Below, in pieces: positions 25,228-32,519 of a stretch of 43,587 nt of DNA (within the stretch, counting starts at the first letter, position 1; each line of letters begins with the position of its first letter). The DNA is taken from assembly GCA_936940865.1 (NCBI GenBank), contig CAKZJB010000226.1, positions 1 to 43,587 of the forward strand. Reading direction: 5' to 3'. The position numbers were made by a program, and so were the translations under genes. This DNA comes from an uncultured Asticcacaulis sp. Lineage in GTDB: Bacteria; Pseudomonadota; Alphaproteobacteria; Caulobacterales; Caulobacteraceae. The notes beneath the pieces are model-generated. The model was not told the DNA's origin, searched no databases, and worked only from the letters and a program-made list of their open reading frames with translations.

Positions 25228-26484
25228 CTACAGCCTGTACTGCAACGCCACCCAGGTCTTGGTTCGCGACGCCGGCGCGCCGGCGGCCGGGCCTTTTTCG
25301 AAGTCGGCATATTTCAGCATCGCCGACAGGTGCGGCGTCAGTTGCGCAGTAGCGACCGCATCCCATTCCGTACCTATACGGGCGCTGCCGATGTCCGTGC
25401 GGAAGTCGTGATAGACCGCGCTCAAGACCGGTTTGAACCCGCCCGGCAGGTTGATCGCAATCGTCGCACTGAGGTCGTCAAGCCCGTTCACGAAGGTCTT
25501 GTTGCCGCCGGTCGCCGAAAACGCGTCGGCAAAGCCCTGGAAGGCATGGGCGCTGGTCAGGGGCGCCACGAAGCCGACCGTACCGTTGCCGCTTAAGGAT
25601 TCATAGTTCAGCTTGCCGGACCACAGCCGGGTGGCGGCGCTGACCTCGACCATGCTTTCATGCAGATGGAAGGACTGCGGATTTTCACCGCCATTGCGTT
25701 CGCCGGCGTACTGGGCGACGTAGCCGAAAGTGGTGCCGCCACGCGCCAGGCTGCCGCTGGCGCGCAGGCCGCCGATATCGACCGATGAGGCGCGCGCATT
25801 GGCCGCGTCCGCCGCGAACGGGTTGGTCGCCGCCGTGGAAAACCGCAAGACATAGGCGAAGCCGGTCAGCTTCAGGGCCGGACTTACCGGATAGCCGGCG
25901 TTGACCAGCCAGCTGCGCGCGTTCCAGTCCTTCTCATCGCCGACCACGCGGTCGATGCGGCTGAGATAGGCCGTGGTGAGGTTGAGCTTGCCGACAGCCG
26001 TGTCGAAGCGGACCCCGTCGAAGACCTGATCGTCCTGGCGCCAGCCGGAATTGCCGACAAAGCGCGCGTCGTCGAGGATGATGCGCTGGCGGCCGAAGGT
26101 CAGGGCCGTGGTCCCGGACGGCGCCCATTGCACTTGCGCGCGGTGCAGTTCGACGACCTGCGGGTCGGTGACGGTCGGATAGGCGGTCTTGCCGTTGACG
26201 GTGGAATTGTAGCGTTCGATCGGCGCGGCCGTTGCTTCGATTTCGACCAGGGCCGACCAGTTGTGGAAGGCGCCTGTCTGCCAGCCGACGCGGTTGCGCC
26301 AGGTCAGGGCCTCGGCGTTTTTGGCGAAACCGGTCTGTTCGACATTTTCAAGGCGCAGGTTCGACTCGAAGATCGGCTTGGAGGTGGCCAGCGCGTGATC
26401 GAACGCTGCGTCGGCCAGGGCGTGACTTGCAGCCGCCAGCGACAGCGTCGCCGTCCCGGCCACGAGGAGTGTTTTGTAAGACAT
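25228..26484 (-). CDS. Outer-membrane porin, alginate-export-like beta barrel
   Basis: A 418-residue protein with a signal peptide (TATLSLAAASHALA-D) followed by alternating beta strands and a terminal aromatic-leucine end (VALQYRL). The block FGRQRIILDDARFVGNSGWR with DQVFDGVRFD is characteristic of the Alginate_exp/OprD-like group of porins in Alphaproteobacteria. It would let small solutes cross the outer membrane. Nothing in the neighbourhood suggests alginate synthesis, so a general or sugar/anion porin is more likely. AAGGA lies seven bases before the ATG. The antiporter gene sits 103 bases upstream on the same strand. Confidence 0.85.
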   Translation of the reverse strand: MSYKTLLVAGTATLSLAAASHALADAAFDHALATSKPIFESNLRLENVEQTGFAKNAEALTWRNRVGWQTGAFHNWSALVEIEATAAPIERYNSTVNGKTAYPTVTDPQVVELHRAQVQWAPSGTTALTFGRQRIILDDARFVGNSGWRQDDQVFDGVRFDTAVGKLNLTTAYLSRIDRVVGDEKDWNARSWLVNAGYPVSPALKLTGFAYVLRFSTAATNPFAADAANARASSVDIGGLRASGSLARGGTTFGYVAQYAGERNGGENPQSFHLHESMVEVSAATRLWSGKLNYESLSGNGTVGFVAPLTSAHAFQGFADAFSATGGNKTFVNGLDDLSATIAINLPGGFKPVLSAVYHDFRTDIGSARIGTEWDAVATAQLTPHLSAMLKYADFEKGPAAGAPASRTKTWVALQYRL

Positions 26485-26587
26485 GGGAAATCCTTGCGGC
26501 GCCTGCGCCGCCTCATGTTCGGCGATGGAAAAAATGGGCGGCGCTCCGGGATAAAGCGCCGCCCGATCAGCAGTTCAGCGGGAGGAA

Positions 26588-27979
26588 CTACGCTGCGGCG
26601 TTGTCGGGCACTTCGCCCAGCTCGCCCGTCTCGCGGGCCTTCTTGCCGTAGACGACTTCGAACAGCGGCGACGCCATGACAGTGGTTACGATGGCCATGA
26701 AGACCAGCATCGAGAACAGGGTCGGTCCGATAATGCCCTTTTGCAGGCCGATATTGACGATGATGAGTTCCATCAGGCCGCGCGAGTTCATCAGCGTGCC
26801 GATGCCCAGCGCCGTGCGGTTGTCTTCTCCGGTCAGGCGGGCCGCCAGGTAGCAAGCCAGGAACTTGGCTGCGATCGAGGCGACCAGGATACCGGCGGCG
26901 ATGAGCAGCAACATGGGCGTGTTGACCATGTCGAGGCGGGTATTGAGGCCGGAATAGGTGAAGAACATCGGCAGCAGGACGATGACAGCGAAGGGCTCGA
27001 CCTTCTTCTTCAGTTCCTGCACGAACTTGCCGCGCGGCATGGCCGTGCCCAGGATGAAACCGCCGAAGATGGCGTGAATGCCGACCGCGTCCATGAAGAA
27101 GGCCGCGACGAAAAAGCAGATCATGGTGATGGCCATGACCGTATAGGTCATTTCGCCGCGTTCCTCGACCATCTTGCCCAGCGGCGCCAGCAGGTGGCGG
27201 CCGATGAAGATGCAGAACAGGGCGAAAGCCAGGCCGCCGCCGATCGCCATGACCGCAACGCCCGGACCGGCGCCGAAGGTGGCCAGCACGACGGCCAGCA
27301 CGCACCACGAGGCCGCGTCGTCGAAGGCGCCGGCCGTGAGGGACAGGGTGCCGAGCGAAGAATTCGACAGGCCGCGCTCATGGATGATCCGCGCCAGCAT
27401 GGGAAAGGCGGTCAGGGCGATACAGGCGCCAAGGAACAGCGTCGCCTGCGGCTGGGTAATCTTGTCGCTGAACAGGCCCGGGACCTTCAGCAGCCACGGC
27501 GCGATCAGGATGGCCAGCGCGAACGGCGTGGCGATGCCGGCCAGCGACACGACCATCGCACTCAGGCCCTTGGACTTGAAGTGATCCCCCCGGAATCCGG
27601 TTCCCACCATGAACATGTAGAGTCCGACGCCGAACTGCGCACCGGTATAGAGGACGCTTCGGCTTTCCTTGGGGAACAGCGCGCCCTGGATGTCCGGGAA
27701 GAACAGCCCGAGCAGCGATGGCCCAAGTACGACGCCGGCGATCATTTCGCCGACCACCTGGGGCTGCCCCAGGAACTTTTGGCCCAGCCAGCCGACGACG
27801 CGGCAGGTGACGATGATCACGGCCAGTTGCAGGAAGAAGTGCACGGAAAAATCGCCGGGGGCGTAGGTGTGCGTTACGCCGTCGGGGCCCAGCGGACCGT
27901 GGGGCGACAGAATATTCTGAAACTCGTGGACGGTTTTCGCCCAGGTGTCGGGCGGCAACAGATCGATGATCACGGACAT
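26588..27979 (-). CDS. CPA2-type cation/proton antiporter
   Basis: An inner-membrane protein of 463 residues with about 12-13 hydrophobic helices of the Na+/H+ exchanger (KefB/GerN/NapA) group. Recognisable are VVGEMIAGVVLGPSLLG near the N-terminus (unwound helix 4 region) and TAGAFDDAASWCVLAVVLA, which carries the paired Asp-Asp that binds the ion in electrogenic NapA/NhaA-like proteins. LMNSRGLMELIIVNIGL is the other half of the ion site. There is no C-terminal TrkA-N domain, so it is unlike full KefB/KefC. AAGGGAG lies immediately before the ATG at 27979; a GTG at 27973 is better spaced and may be the real start. Confidence 0.88.
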   Translation of the reverse strand: MSVIIDLLPPDTWAKTVHEFQNILSPHGPLGPDGVTHTYAPGDFSVHFFLQLAVIIVTCRVVGWLGQKFLGQPQVVGEMIAGVVLGPSLLGLFFPDIQGALFPKESRSVLYTGAQFGVGLYMFMVGTGFRGDHFKSKGLSAMVVSLAGIATPFALAILIAPWLLKVPGLFSDKITQPQATLFLGACIALTAFPMLARIIHERGLSNSSLGTLSLTAGAFDDAASWCVLAVVLATFGAGPGVAVMAIGGGLAFALFCIFIGRHLLAPLGKMVEERGEMTYTVMAITMICFFVAAFFMDAVGIHAIFGGFILGTAMPRGKFVQELKKKVEPFAVIVLLPMFFTYSGLNTRLDMVNTPMLLLIAAGILVASIAAKFLACYLAARLTGEDNRTALGIGTLMNSRGLMELIIVNIGLQKGIIGPTLFSMLVFMAIVTTVMASPLFEVVYGKKARETGELGEVPDNAAA

Positions 27980-28131
27980 CTCCCTTGGGAAAGGTTTGTT
28001 ATGCGGCGGCTCAGGCGGCGGCCTTGTGCATAGAAAGGGTGAAAATCCGCGACGGCGTCAAACAAAAAATATGGCGCCACATTGAAAACAAGTCATTTAT
28101 TTTACTCAAAATTTTTTTTGTTGCCCGCCCG

Positions 28132-28184
28132 CTACACTGTAGTAATGTAGGAACAAATTTCGACCGTCTATTGAGTCTACGTAG
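28132..28184. promoter_or_regulatory. Two palindromes in the toxin-antitoxin promoter region
   Basis: CTACACTGTAG (28132-28142) and CTACGTAG (28177-28184) are perfect palindromes, with an extra GTAGTAATGTAGG between them, all within 70 bases of the antitoxin ATG. Antitoxins of the Phd family normally repress their own promoter by binding such repeats. The region just upstream (28080-28125) is strikingly AT-rich. Confidence 0.5.
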
Positions 28185-28202
28185 CAACATAATGAGGACA
28201 TC

Positions 28203-28445
28203 ATGGGCACCATGTCCAGCCGTGAATTCAACCAGGATGTCGGCAAGGCCAAACGGGTCGCGCGAATCGAGCCTGTCTTCATTACCGATCGCGGCCGGCC
28301 GACCCATGTGCTGATGAGCTTCGAAGCCTTCCGCCAGATCAGCGGCCAGACCGAAAGCATTATCGATCTCCTGGCCATGGAGGAGGAGGTCGAGGTCGGC
28401 GCCGCCGGCGACGCGTGGGACAATCCGCGCGGGACTGGGTTCTAG
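28203..28445 (+). CDS. Phd/YefM-family antitoxin
   Basis: An 80-residue protein with the Phd/YefM N-terminal fold: SSREFNQDVGKAKRVA, then PVFITDRGRPTHVLMSFEAFRQI. The acidic C-terminal tail (LAMEEEVEVGAAGDAW) would wrap the toxin. It is expected to neutralise the PIN-domain protein encoded three bases downstream and to autorepress through the palindromes ahead of it. GAGGA lies about five bases before the ATG. Confidence 0.9.
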   Translation: MGTMSSREFNQDVGKAKRVARIEPVFITDRGRPTHVLMSFEAFRQISGQTESIIDLLAMEEEVEVGAAGDAWDNPRGTGF

Positions 28446-28448
28446 GCG

Positions 28449-28955
28449 ATGTTCCTGCTGGATACCCCCGTCGTCGCCGAACTGAGCAAGGCCAAGTCCG
28501 GCCGCGCCGATGAACACGTCACCCACTGGGCGTCGGGCGTGGCCCGGCACAATCTTTTCGTATCGGTCCTCAGCCTGATCGAACTCGATTCCGGCGTGGC
28601 GGACCTGGAAAAATCGGATCGCACCCGCGGCGCGGCGGCGCGCGCCTGGCTGGAGGAGGCCGTGCCGCGGGCCTTCGAGGGCCGCATCCTGCCGGTCGAT
28701 ATAGAGGTCGTAAAACGAAGGGCCGCCCTGCCTCACGACGGCAGGAGCGATCGCAACGCCGTGCTGGCGGCCACCGCCCTGGTCCATGGCCTGACGCTGG
28801 CGACGCGCACGCCGTCGGCCTATCGATTCAGCCGCGTCAAGCTGTTCAATCCGTGGGGCTATACGCCAGAGGAAGGCGAGGATCTCGGCGAGGACTGGCA
28901 ACAGGTCGCACGCTCGGGCCCCATGTGGCTCAAGAACCTGTTCCTGCGGTTTTAG
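28449..28955 (+). CDS. PIN-domain (VapC-like) toxin with altered active site
   Basis: A 168-residue PIN-domain protein, a class of RNases that cut tRNA or rRNA. The first acidic residue (FLLDTPVVAEL, Asp5) and second (SLIELDSG, Glu45) are present. At the third position the usual DALIAATA reads NAVLAATA (Asn103; an Asp occurs two residues earlier). At the fourth, TRNxxDF-type reads TRTPSAY (Ala124). The conserved LFNPW end is kept, followed by an unusual extension of about 30 residues. Loss of two metal ligands suggests reduced or no nuclease activity. It is in operon with the antitoxin (3-base gap), and its stop overlaps that of the convergent DNA glycosylase gene by two bases. Confidence 0.85.
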   Translation: MFLLDTPVVAELSKAKSGRADEHVTHWASGVARHNLFVSVLSLIELDSGVADLEKSDRTRGAAARAWLEEAVPRAFEGRILPVDIEVVKRRAALPHDGRSDRNAVLAATALVHGLTLATRTPSAYRFSRVKLFNPWGYTPEEGEDLGEDWQQVARSGPMWLKNLFLRF

Positions 28956-29449
28956 AGAAACGCTTTCAGCGCCATCCACTCCGCTCGCTTGGCGTCGAAC
29001 GGCTTCGTATAGGCGGCGCTGCTCGACGGCAGCGAAATCAAGACATGGCCGGCCTCGGCGCCGAGTTGCTTGCGGCCTATGTCGGCGGCGGTCCCTCCGT
29101 TGAATGCAATGGCTTTGAGATTCGGCAGGCCGCCCACCAATTCATGCAAGGCGTTAGGCGCATGATCGCGGATACGGCCGTCGAGACTGCCGCTGCGGCG
29201 GGCCTGGCGGATGACGTCCCAAAGACCGACGCGATGACGCAGCAGGGTCTTCAAACGCGTTTCGTAGGGCAAGTGCGCCAGGTCGGCGCCTACAACGGCA
29301 CCGATCAGGCGCCAGAACTGGTTGGTCGGATGCGCGTAGTACTGCTGACGCGCCAACGAAACCTCGCCCGGAAGGCTGCCGAGAACCAGGACACGCACAT
29401 GCGCGTCAGCGACCGGAGGAAATGACGACTTGAAGGGTTCCGAAGACAT
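28952..29449 (-). CDS. DNA-deoxyinosine/hypoxanthine glycosylase (UDG family 6, HDG-like)
   Basis: A 165-residue uracil-DNA-glycosylase superfamily protein. LVLGSLPGEVSLARQQYYAH provides the GSLPG active-site loop of the HDG branch. HPTNQFWRLIG and VGLWDVI follow, and LPSSSAAYTKPF matches the C-terminal LPSTSPAN-type loop. Family-6 enzymes remove hypoxanthine (deaminated adenine) from DNA but usually not uracil. The gene starts seven bases after the stop of the upstream membrane-protein gene, without its own clear Shine-Dalgarno, so coupled translation is likely. Confidence 0.88.
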   Translation of the reverse strand: MSSEPFKSSFPPVADAHVRVLVLGSLPGEVSLARQQYYAHPTNQFWRLIGAVVGADLAHLPYETRLKTLLRHRVGLWDVIRQARRSGSLDGRIRDHAPNALHELVGGLPNLKAIAFNGGTAADIGRKQLGAEAGHVLISLPSSSAAYTKPFDAKRAEWMALKAFL

Positions 29450-29456
29450 GCATGTT

Positions 29457-29951
29457 TCAGGTTGCCGCGCTTTCGATGCGCGCCCATCGCCGCCGCTCGG
29501 ACATGCGGTGGCTGATTGTACCGATGAGTACAGCGATCAATACGCCCTCGCCGCCCCACAATCCTGTCGCGACCGCATAGGGATATACCCCGAATCCCGC
29601 CAACCGGGCAGCGGCGTGGCCGACCACAGTATCAAGTTGCAGAGCTGCTAGAAAGATCGGCCAGACCTTGCGCGACCGCAAGGACAGGATGATAAACAGG
29701 CACAGGGTGACCAGATCGATGATTTCTACCCATACTCCCGGACCTTTCCCTGCATGGGATTGTACGATCATCGATAACAGCCATTCGGTAAGCAGAATGA
29801 GTGCGCCGAGCCGCTCGGTGCGCCCTCCCCACGAGATACACCAAGCACATGTATATGTTGCCACGGCCGTCATGCCATACTGCCAGAAGAAGTTTATAAA
29901 GTTCATGCCATAGACAGTCCGCAGCAGATTCCAGAAGACGCGAGACAACAT
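29457..29951 (-). CDS. Small multi-pass membrane protein, unknown function
   Basis: About 164 residues if begun at the ATG at 29951, or 149 from 29906; neither has a clear Shine-Dalgarno. The frame is open further upstream, but that part overlaps a terminator and is unlikely to be translated. Four to five hydrophobic segments are visible (for example NFFWQYGMTAVATYTCAW, then LILLTEWLLSMIV, and LVTLCLFIILSL). WGGEGVLIAVLIGTI lies near the end. Base use is less GC-rich than in the neighbours. It precedes the DNA glycosylase gene closely, probably in one transcript. No family is recognised. Confidence 0.7.
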   Translation of the reverse strand: MLSRVFWNLLRTVYGMNFINFFWQYGMTAVATYTCAWCISWGGRTERLGALILLTEWLLSMIVQSHAGKGPGVWVEIIDLVTLCLFIILSLRSRKVWPIFLAALQLDTVVGHAAARLAGFGVYPYAVATGLWGGEGVLIAVLIGTISHRMSERRRWARIESAAT

Positions 29952-30008
29952 TGTAAAGCATACGAATGCGGAGAAGCATATGCGTAGCTTTGCTTTTTCC
30001 GCGAATAC

Positions 30009-30041
30009 AAAAAAACGGCCGCCCCCCCGGCGCGGCCGTTT
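30009..30041 (-). terminator. Rho-independent terminator after the small-protein gene
   Basis: On the minus strand the 10-bp stem AAACGGCCGC/GCGGCCGTTT with a GC-rich loop is followed by seven T. It ends the transcript of the genes at 30077-31142 and shows that the membrane-protein gene further down starts its own transcript. Confidence 0.85.
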
Positions 30042-30076
30042 CAACTCCCCCTCGTTTAACCGGCAGCGTATGTAGC

Positions 30077-30424
30077 TTAGGCCGCTGTCCGGTTATCATC
30101 AACCACGTGGAACCCTGTCTGCGGGGGCGGAGTGGTCTTGTCTGTATTTCCACCGGCGACTGCTCCGCAGCCAATCTGAGTCTTGACAGTATCTAGCGCC
30201 CCATGAGCTTTTACCATGGCCCCCCTGGCGTTCGACAGCATGGTGATGGTTTCGACCAGCGCCCCCATGGCGTCCTGTCCGATGACCATGGACAGGTTCG
30301 ATTCGAGCCGCATCCGGCCAAGATTGCTGGCCAGCGCGGTGACTTCGCACAACGCCGCTTCGACCGCATTTTCCGCCTGGATCAGTTGTTCGGCGCCCCG
30401 CCGCGCCATTTCTGCTCGCTTCAT
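30077..30424 (-). CDS. Small helical protein of unknown function, downstream of the HTH gene
   Basis: A 115-residue soluble protein starting at the ATG at 30424, eight bases after a GGAGA; a TTG four codons earlier is less likely. The N-terminal 90 residues are predicted helical (AEQLIQAENAVEAALCEVT, then ARGAMVKAHGALDTVKTQIG). The tail is Pro/Thr-rich (TTPPPQTGFHVVDD). There are no cysteines apart from two scattered ones and no signal peptide. It lies about 50 bases downstream of the HTH/membrane gene on the same strand and is followed by a strong terminator, so the two form an operon. No family name can be assigned. Confidence 0.75.
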   Translation of the reverse strand: MKRAEMARRGAEQLIQAENAVEAALCEVTALASNLGRMRLESNLSMVIGQDAMGALVETITMLSNARGAMVKAHGALDTVKTQIGCGAVAGGNTDKTTPPPQTGFHVVDDNRTAA

Positions 30425-30476
30425 TCTATTCTCCAAAAAGCCGTTCCCGCCGGCCGTGAAAGGCCGGCGGCGATGG

Positions 30477-31142
30477 TCAGCCGGCCTGATGCCTCAATTC
30501 CTTGATCGCCTGCATGGTGCCGACGGCCGCCTCGATCATGCCTCCGGTCGCCAGCATGAGCAGGAAACCGGTGAGCGCGATCAGCCCCAGCCACTGGACC
30601 GTGTTAAGCGACTTCAGCCATCGCTCGAACCCACCCCATCGTCCGTCAGCCAGGCTGTCGCCGCGACCATCGTAAAGATCGCCTTCTCGCTGCCGGCGCT
30701 CTTGTCCAGCGTCTGCAGCGTATGGAGCGTATCGTCGATCTGGGCCTGCTTGCCAGGAGCTGCCAGCATCCGCCAGGCGGTCTCGAGATCGCTCCAGCGG
30801 ACCAGGAAGTATTGTTCGTTCGGGAGATAGGGCGTGTTCATGTCCCGACAGTGGCACAGGCTCCCCAGCCTCCGCCATCGGCCTTGAAGGCCATCCTCCT
30901 TCAGGGAGGATACCCCCCTCCTTCAACGTCCTGGCTTCATACGCCACAAGGAGTTTTGCCGCGTCGCGGCTGGAGGCCACACCCAGGCGCCGACGCGCCG
31001 CGTCGGTATGGGTCTTGACCGTGCTTTCGCTGATGTCGAGCACGCGGGCCACCTCCTTGGCCTGCAGATGCTGGGCGATCAGCCGAAGGATTTCCTTTTG
31101 CCGTTCCGACAGCGCCTCGACGCGTGATGCCTGCTCATTCAC
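30477..31142 (-). CDS. LuxR-type HTH protein with C-terminal membrane anchor (frame-disrupted)
   Basis: The open frame from the GTG at 31142 (AAGGGG about nine bases upstream) gives 221 residues. The start is an HTH_LuxR/GerE domain (SERQKEILRLIAQHLQAKEV, then DISESTVKTHTDAARRRLG). The end is one membrane helix (VQWLGLIALTGFLLMLATGG). The stretch between them reads as nonsense: third codon positions lose their G/C bias, while another frame (30614-30841 and a little upstream) has it. The gene thus appears to carry two compensating frameshifts, or to be two genes fused by chance. Such HTH proteins with membrane tails are common in Caulobacterales and sphingomonads; their targets are unknown. 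Confidence 0.6.
   Translation of the reverse strand: MNEQASRVEALSERQKEILRLIAQHLQAKEVARVLDISESTVKTHTDAARRRLGVASSRDAAKLLVAYEARTLKEGGILPEGGWPSRPMAEAGEPVPLSGHEHALSPERTILPGPLERSRDRLADAGSSWQAGPDRRYAPYAADAGQERRQREGDLYDGRGDSLADGRWGGFERWLKSLNTVQWLGLIALTGFLLMLATGGMIEAAVGTMQAIKELRHQAG
30614..30841 (-). CDS. True coding frame of the central part of the HTH/membrane gene, or a separate 75-residue gene
   Basis: This frame starts at an ATG at 30841 (poor Shine-Dalgarno) and gives MNTPYLPNEQYFLVRW... ending DDGVGSSDG. Almost every codon ends in G or C, as in real genes here, whereas the overlapping long frame does not. Upstream the frame stays open to a TGA just before a run of six G at 30913-30918. Downstream, its stop at 30614 lies inside the last coding part of the membrane-anchor frame. 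The most economical reading is one ancestral protein (HTH, middle, membrane helix) whose middle has slipped by one base. A separate small protein cannot be excluded. Confidence 0.45.
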   Translation of the reverse strand: MNTPYLPNEQYFLVRWSDLETAWRMLAAPGKQAQIDDTLHTLQTLDKSAGSEKAIFTMVAATAWLTDDGVGSSDG

Positions 31143-31260
31143 TCTTGAACCCCTTGCCTGGAATCGCCCGCAGCAAAAACCGAAGACCAACTTCCACTTG
31201 TAAATGATAATCAGAAAACACGCCAAATTTCCAGAGGCTGCGATAGTTCCGCATACCGGG

Positions 31261-31548
31261 TCACGGGTGGCCGCGCGACATAACGGCAAGGACGACCCAT
31301 TGCGCAGGCGACCGGCCGAACCGGCGGGCGCCGGGATTGCCTGCATGCGAGCGCCTGCAGTCGAATCTTGCCTGGTCCACCTCGACGATGAGCCGCGAAG
31401 CGCCGGCTTCCACGACCCGGCCGTTGCGCACCAGGCCGCTGTCCGTCGTGAAATCTATCTCGTCGCCGGCATGGATGGGCTCCCCCGGCAGGCTGAATTC
31501 AGCGCCGGCGGCCAGGCGGGGCGAGAACAGGGAAGCGGCAAGGGGCAT
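31261..31548 (-). CDS. Hypothetical small beta-rich protein
   Basis: A 95-residue frame with strong G/C preference at third codon positions on this strand, which supports real coding. The central part (EPIHAGDEIDF, then LVRNGRVVEAGASRLIVEVD) looks like a small beta barrel. The tail is arginine-rich (CRRSHAGNPGARRFGRSP) and ends in a hydrophobic VVLAVM. No family is recognised. The ATG at 31548 lacks a good Shine-Dalgarno. It lies between tRNA-Ser and the HTH gene, on the same strand as the latter. The bases 31549-31680 show nothing else. Confidence 0.5.
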   Translation of the reverse strand: MPLAASLFSPRLAAGAEFSLPGEPIHAGDEIDFTTDSGLVRNGRVVEAGASRLIVEVDQARFDCRRSHAGNPGARRFGRSPAQWVVLAVMSRGHP

Positions 31549-31680
31549 GGATTCGAGGCCAGACGATTCGGTGGAGATGATCCCGGGCCCGGGCTCATAG
31601 CCAACTCATAGCCAACCATGTGAACATTTTCCAATGTCCGATTGCCTTTCAAAAACAAATTGGCTAAGCACGGATTGTAC

Positions 31681-31772
31681 GGAGACGTGGCCGAGAGGCT
31701 GAAGGCACTCGTTTGCTAAATGAGCATACCCCTAAAAGGGTATCATGGGTTCGAATCCCATCGTCTCCGCCA
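31681..31772 (+). tRNA. tRNA-Ser (anticodon GCT)
   Basis: The acceptor stem GGAGACG (31681) pairs with CGTCTCC (31762-31768), followed by G and an encoded CCA. The anticodon loop reads TTGCTAA, giving GCT for AGC/AGU serine codons. The long variable arm (CATACCCCTAAAAGGGTATC region) marks a class II tRNA such as serine. The T-arm is TGGGTTCGAATCCCA. The D-arm GGCCGAGAGGC is typical of tRNA-Ser. Confidence 0.97.
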
Positions 31773-31814
31773 CTTAAAAGGCCAGGCCTCCCCTTGGAGG
31801 CCTGGCCTTTTAAG
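31773..31814 (+). terminator. Strong terminator after tRNA-Ser
   Basis: A perfect 19-bp stem with a CCTT loop starts at CTTAAAAGGCCAGGCCTCC and ends GGCCTTTTAAG. It begins one base after the CCA end of the tRNA and contains the T-run within its 3' arm. Confidence 0.9.
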
Positions 31815-31835
31815 TTTCGGGCCGATGAGGCTTCG

Positions 31836-31969
31836 GAACCCATTGGGTTCGAAACGAGGGATTGGCCTGGGCCAATCCCGAATTCTACGAAGCGAAGCGT
31901 AGTCAAACGAGTGATTTGCTCCGCAAATCGCGAGTTCGGCGTAGCGCAGAGCAGCCAATCCCATCGTCT
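31836..31969. repeat. Cluster of palindromes ending in a partial tRNA-Ser 3' copy
   Basis: Four hairpins follow in 95 bases: GAACCCA-T-TGGGTTC (31836-31850), GGGATTGGCC-TG-GGCCAATCCC (31858-31879), CTACG-N8-CGTAG (31885-31902) and GATTTGC-TCC-GCAAATC (31913-31929). At 31957-31969 AATCCCATCGTCT repeats exactly the 3' part of tRNA-Ser (31754-31766). No gene lies between the tRNA terminator and the start at 32057. Confidence 0.65.
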
Positions 31970-32056
31970 TTCCCACGAAGGACGGATCCCCTCCCGGAAA
32001 CCGTTGACGCTCCTCAAGGAACATGCGCTGATATCCCCGGCCCCGAGGACGGCACC

Positions 32057-32473
32057 ATGAGCGATTCCGATCCCGCAGACGACGACCCCATCGAAGCGGA
32101 AACCGTGGAAGCTTTCCACGGCACCGTAGCCACGGACGATGGCCACCATGTGTTGATCAGCATTACCGTAGACGGCGAAGACCGGGTCCTGGCCTTTCCC
32201 GCCGACGAAGCCCTGCCCCTGGCTTTCAGCGTGCTGGGCACCGAAGGCACCTGCCGCTCGGTCGCCCACCCCGAGAATCGCGGCACGCCGCTCATCCCCG
32301 TTCATTCCTATCAGCTGGGCCTCGATGCCGACGGAGAGCCCGTGGTGACGTTCGAAGGTCCCAATGGCGGCCATATCTCCTTCGTGCTGCCGCTGGATGC
32401 CCTGTCGCGGCTGATCGGCGACCTTGCCACGCTGAGGACCCTGGCCGGGACCGAAGGGCAGACGAAACAATAA
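32057..32473 (+). CDS. Hypothetical acidic protein
   Basis: A 138-residue protein starting at an ATG with GAGGA eight bases upstream. The frame is open further upstream, but only through the palindrome cluster, so the longer version is rejected. It begins with an acidic stretch (MSDSDPADDDPIEAETVE), continues with beta strands (HHVLISITVDGEDRVLAF) and ends LSRLIGDLATLRTLAGTEG. No signal peptide or membrane helix is seen. It is followed 46 bases on by the Nudix gene in the same direction, so both could share a transcript. The function is unknown. Confidence 0.75.
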   Translation: MSDSDPADDDPIEAETVEAFHGTVATDDGHHVLISITVDGEDRVLAFPADEALPLAFSVLGTEGTCRSVAHPENRGTPLIPVHSYQLGLDADGEPVVTFEGPNGGHISFVLPLDALSRLIGDLATLRTLAGTEGQTKQ

Positions 32474-32519
32474 GGTCCGCACCTTCCATCGCCGCTCGAC
32501 TCATGGTGAAAGTCGCCCC

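Noticed and set aside
26588-27979. KefB/KefC potassium efflux protein
   Set aside because: There is no C-terminal nucleotide-binding TrkA-N domain; the length fits a bare CPA2 antiporter.
28952-29449. Classical family-1 uracil-DNA glycosylase
   Set aside because: The GSLPG and LPSSS loops fit the HDG (family 6) branch, not the GQDPYH/HPSPLS motifs of Ung.
31681-31969. Active integrative element at tRNA-Ser
   Set aside because: No integrase, excisionase or phage gene is present and the repeated segment is only 13 bases, so at most a remnant.
31862-32056. N-terminal extension of the acidic hypothetical protein
   Set aside because: The extension would translate the palindrome cluster and partial tRNA copy. 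The ATG at 32057 has its own GAGGA.
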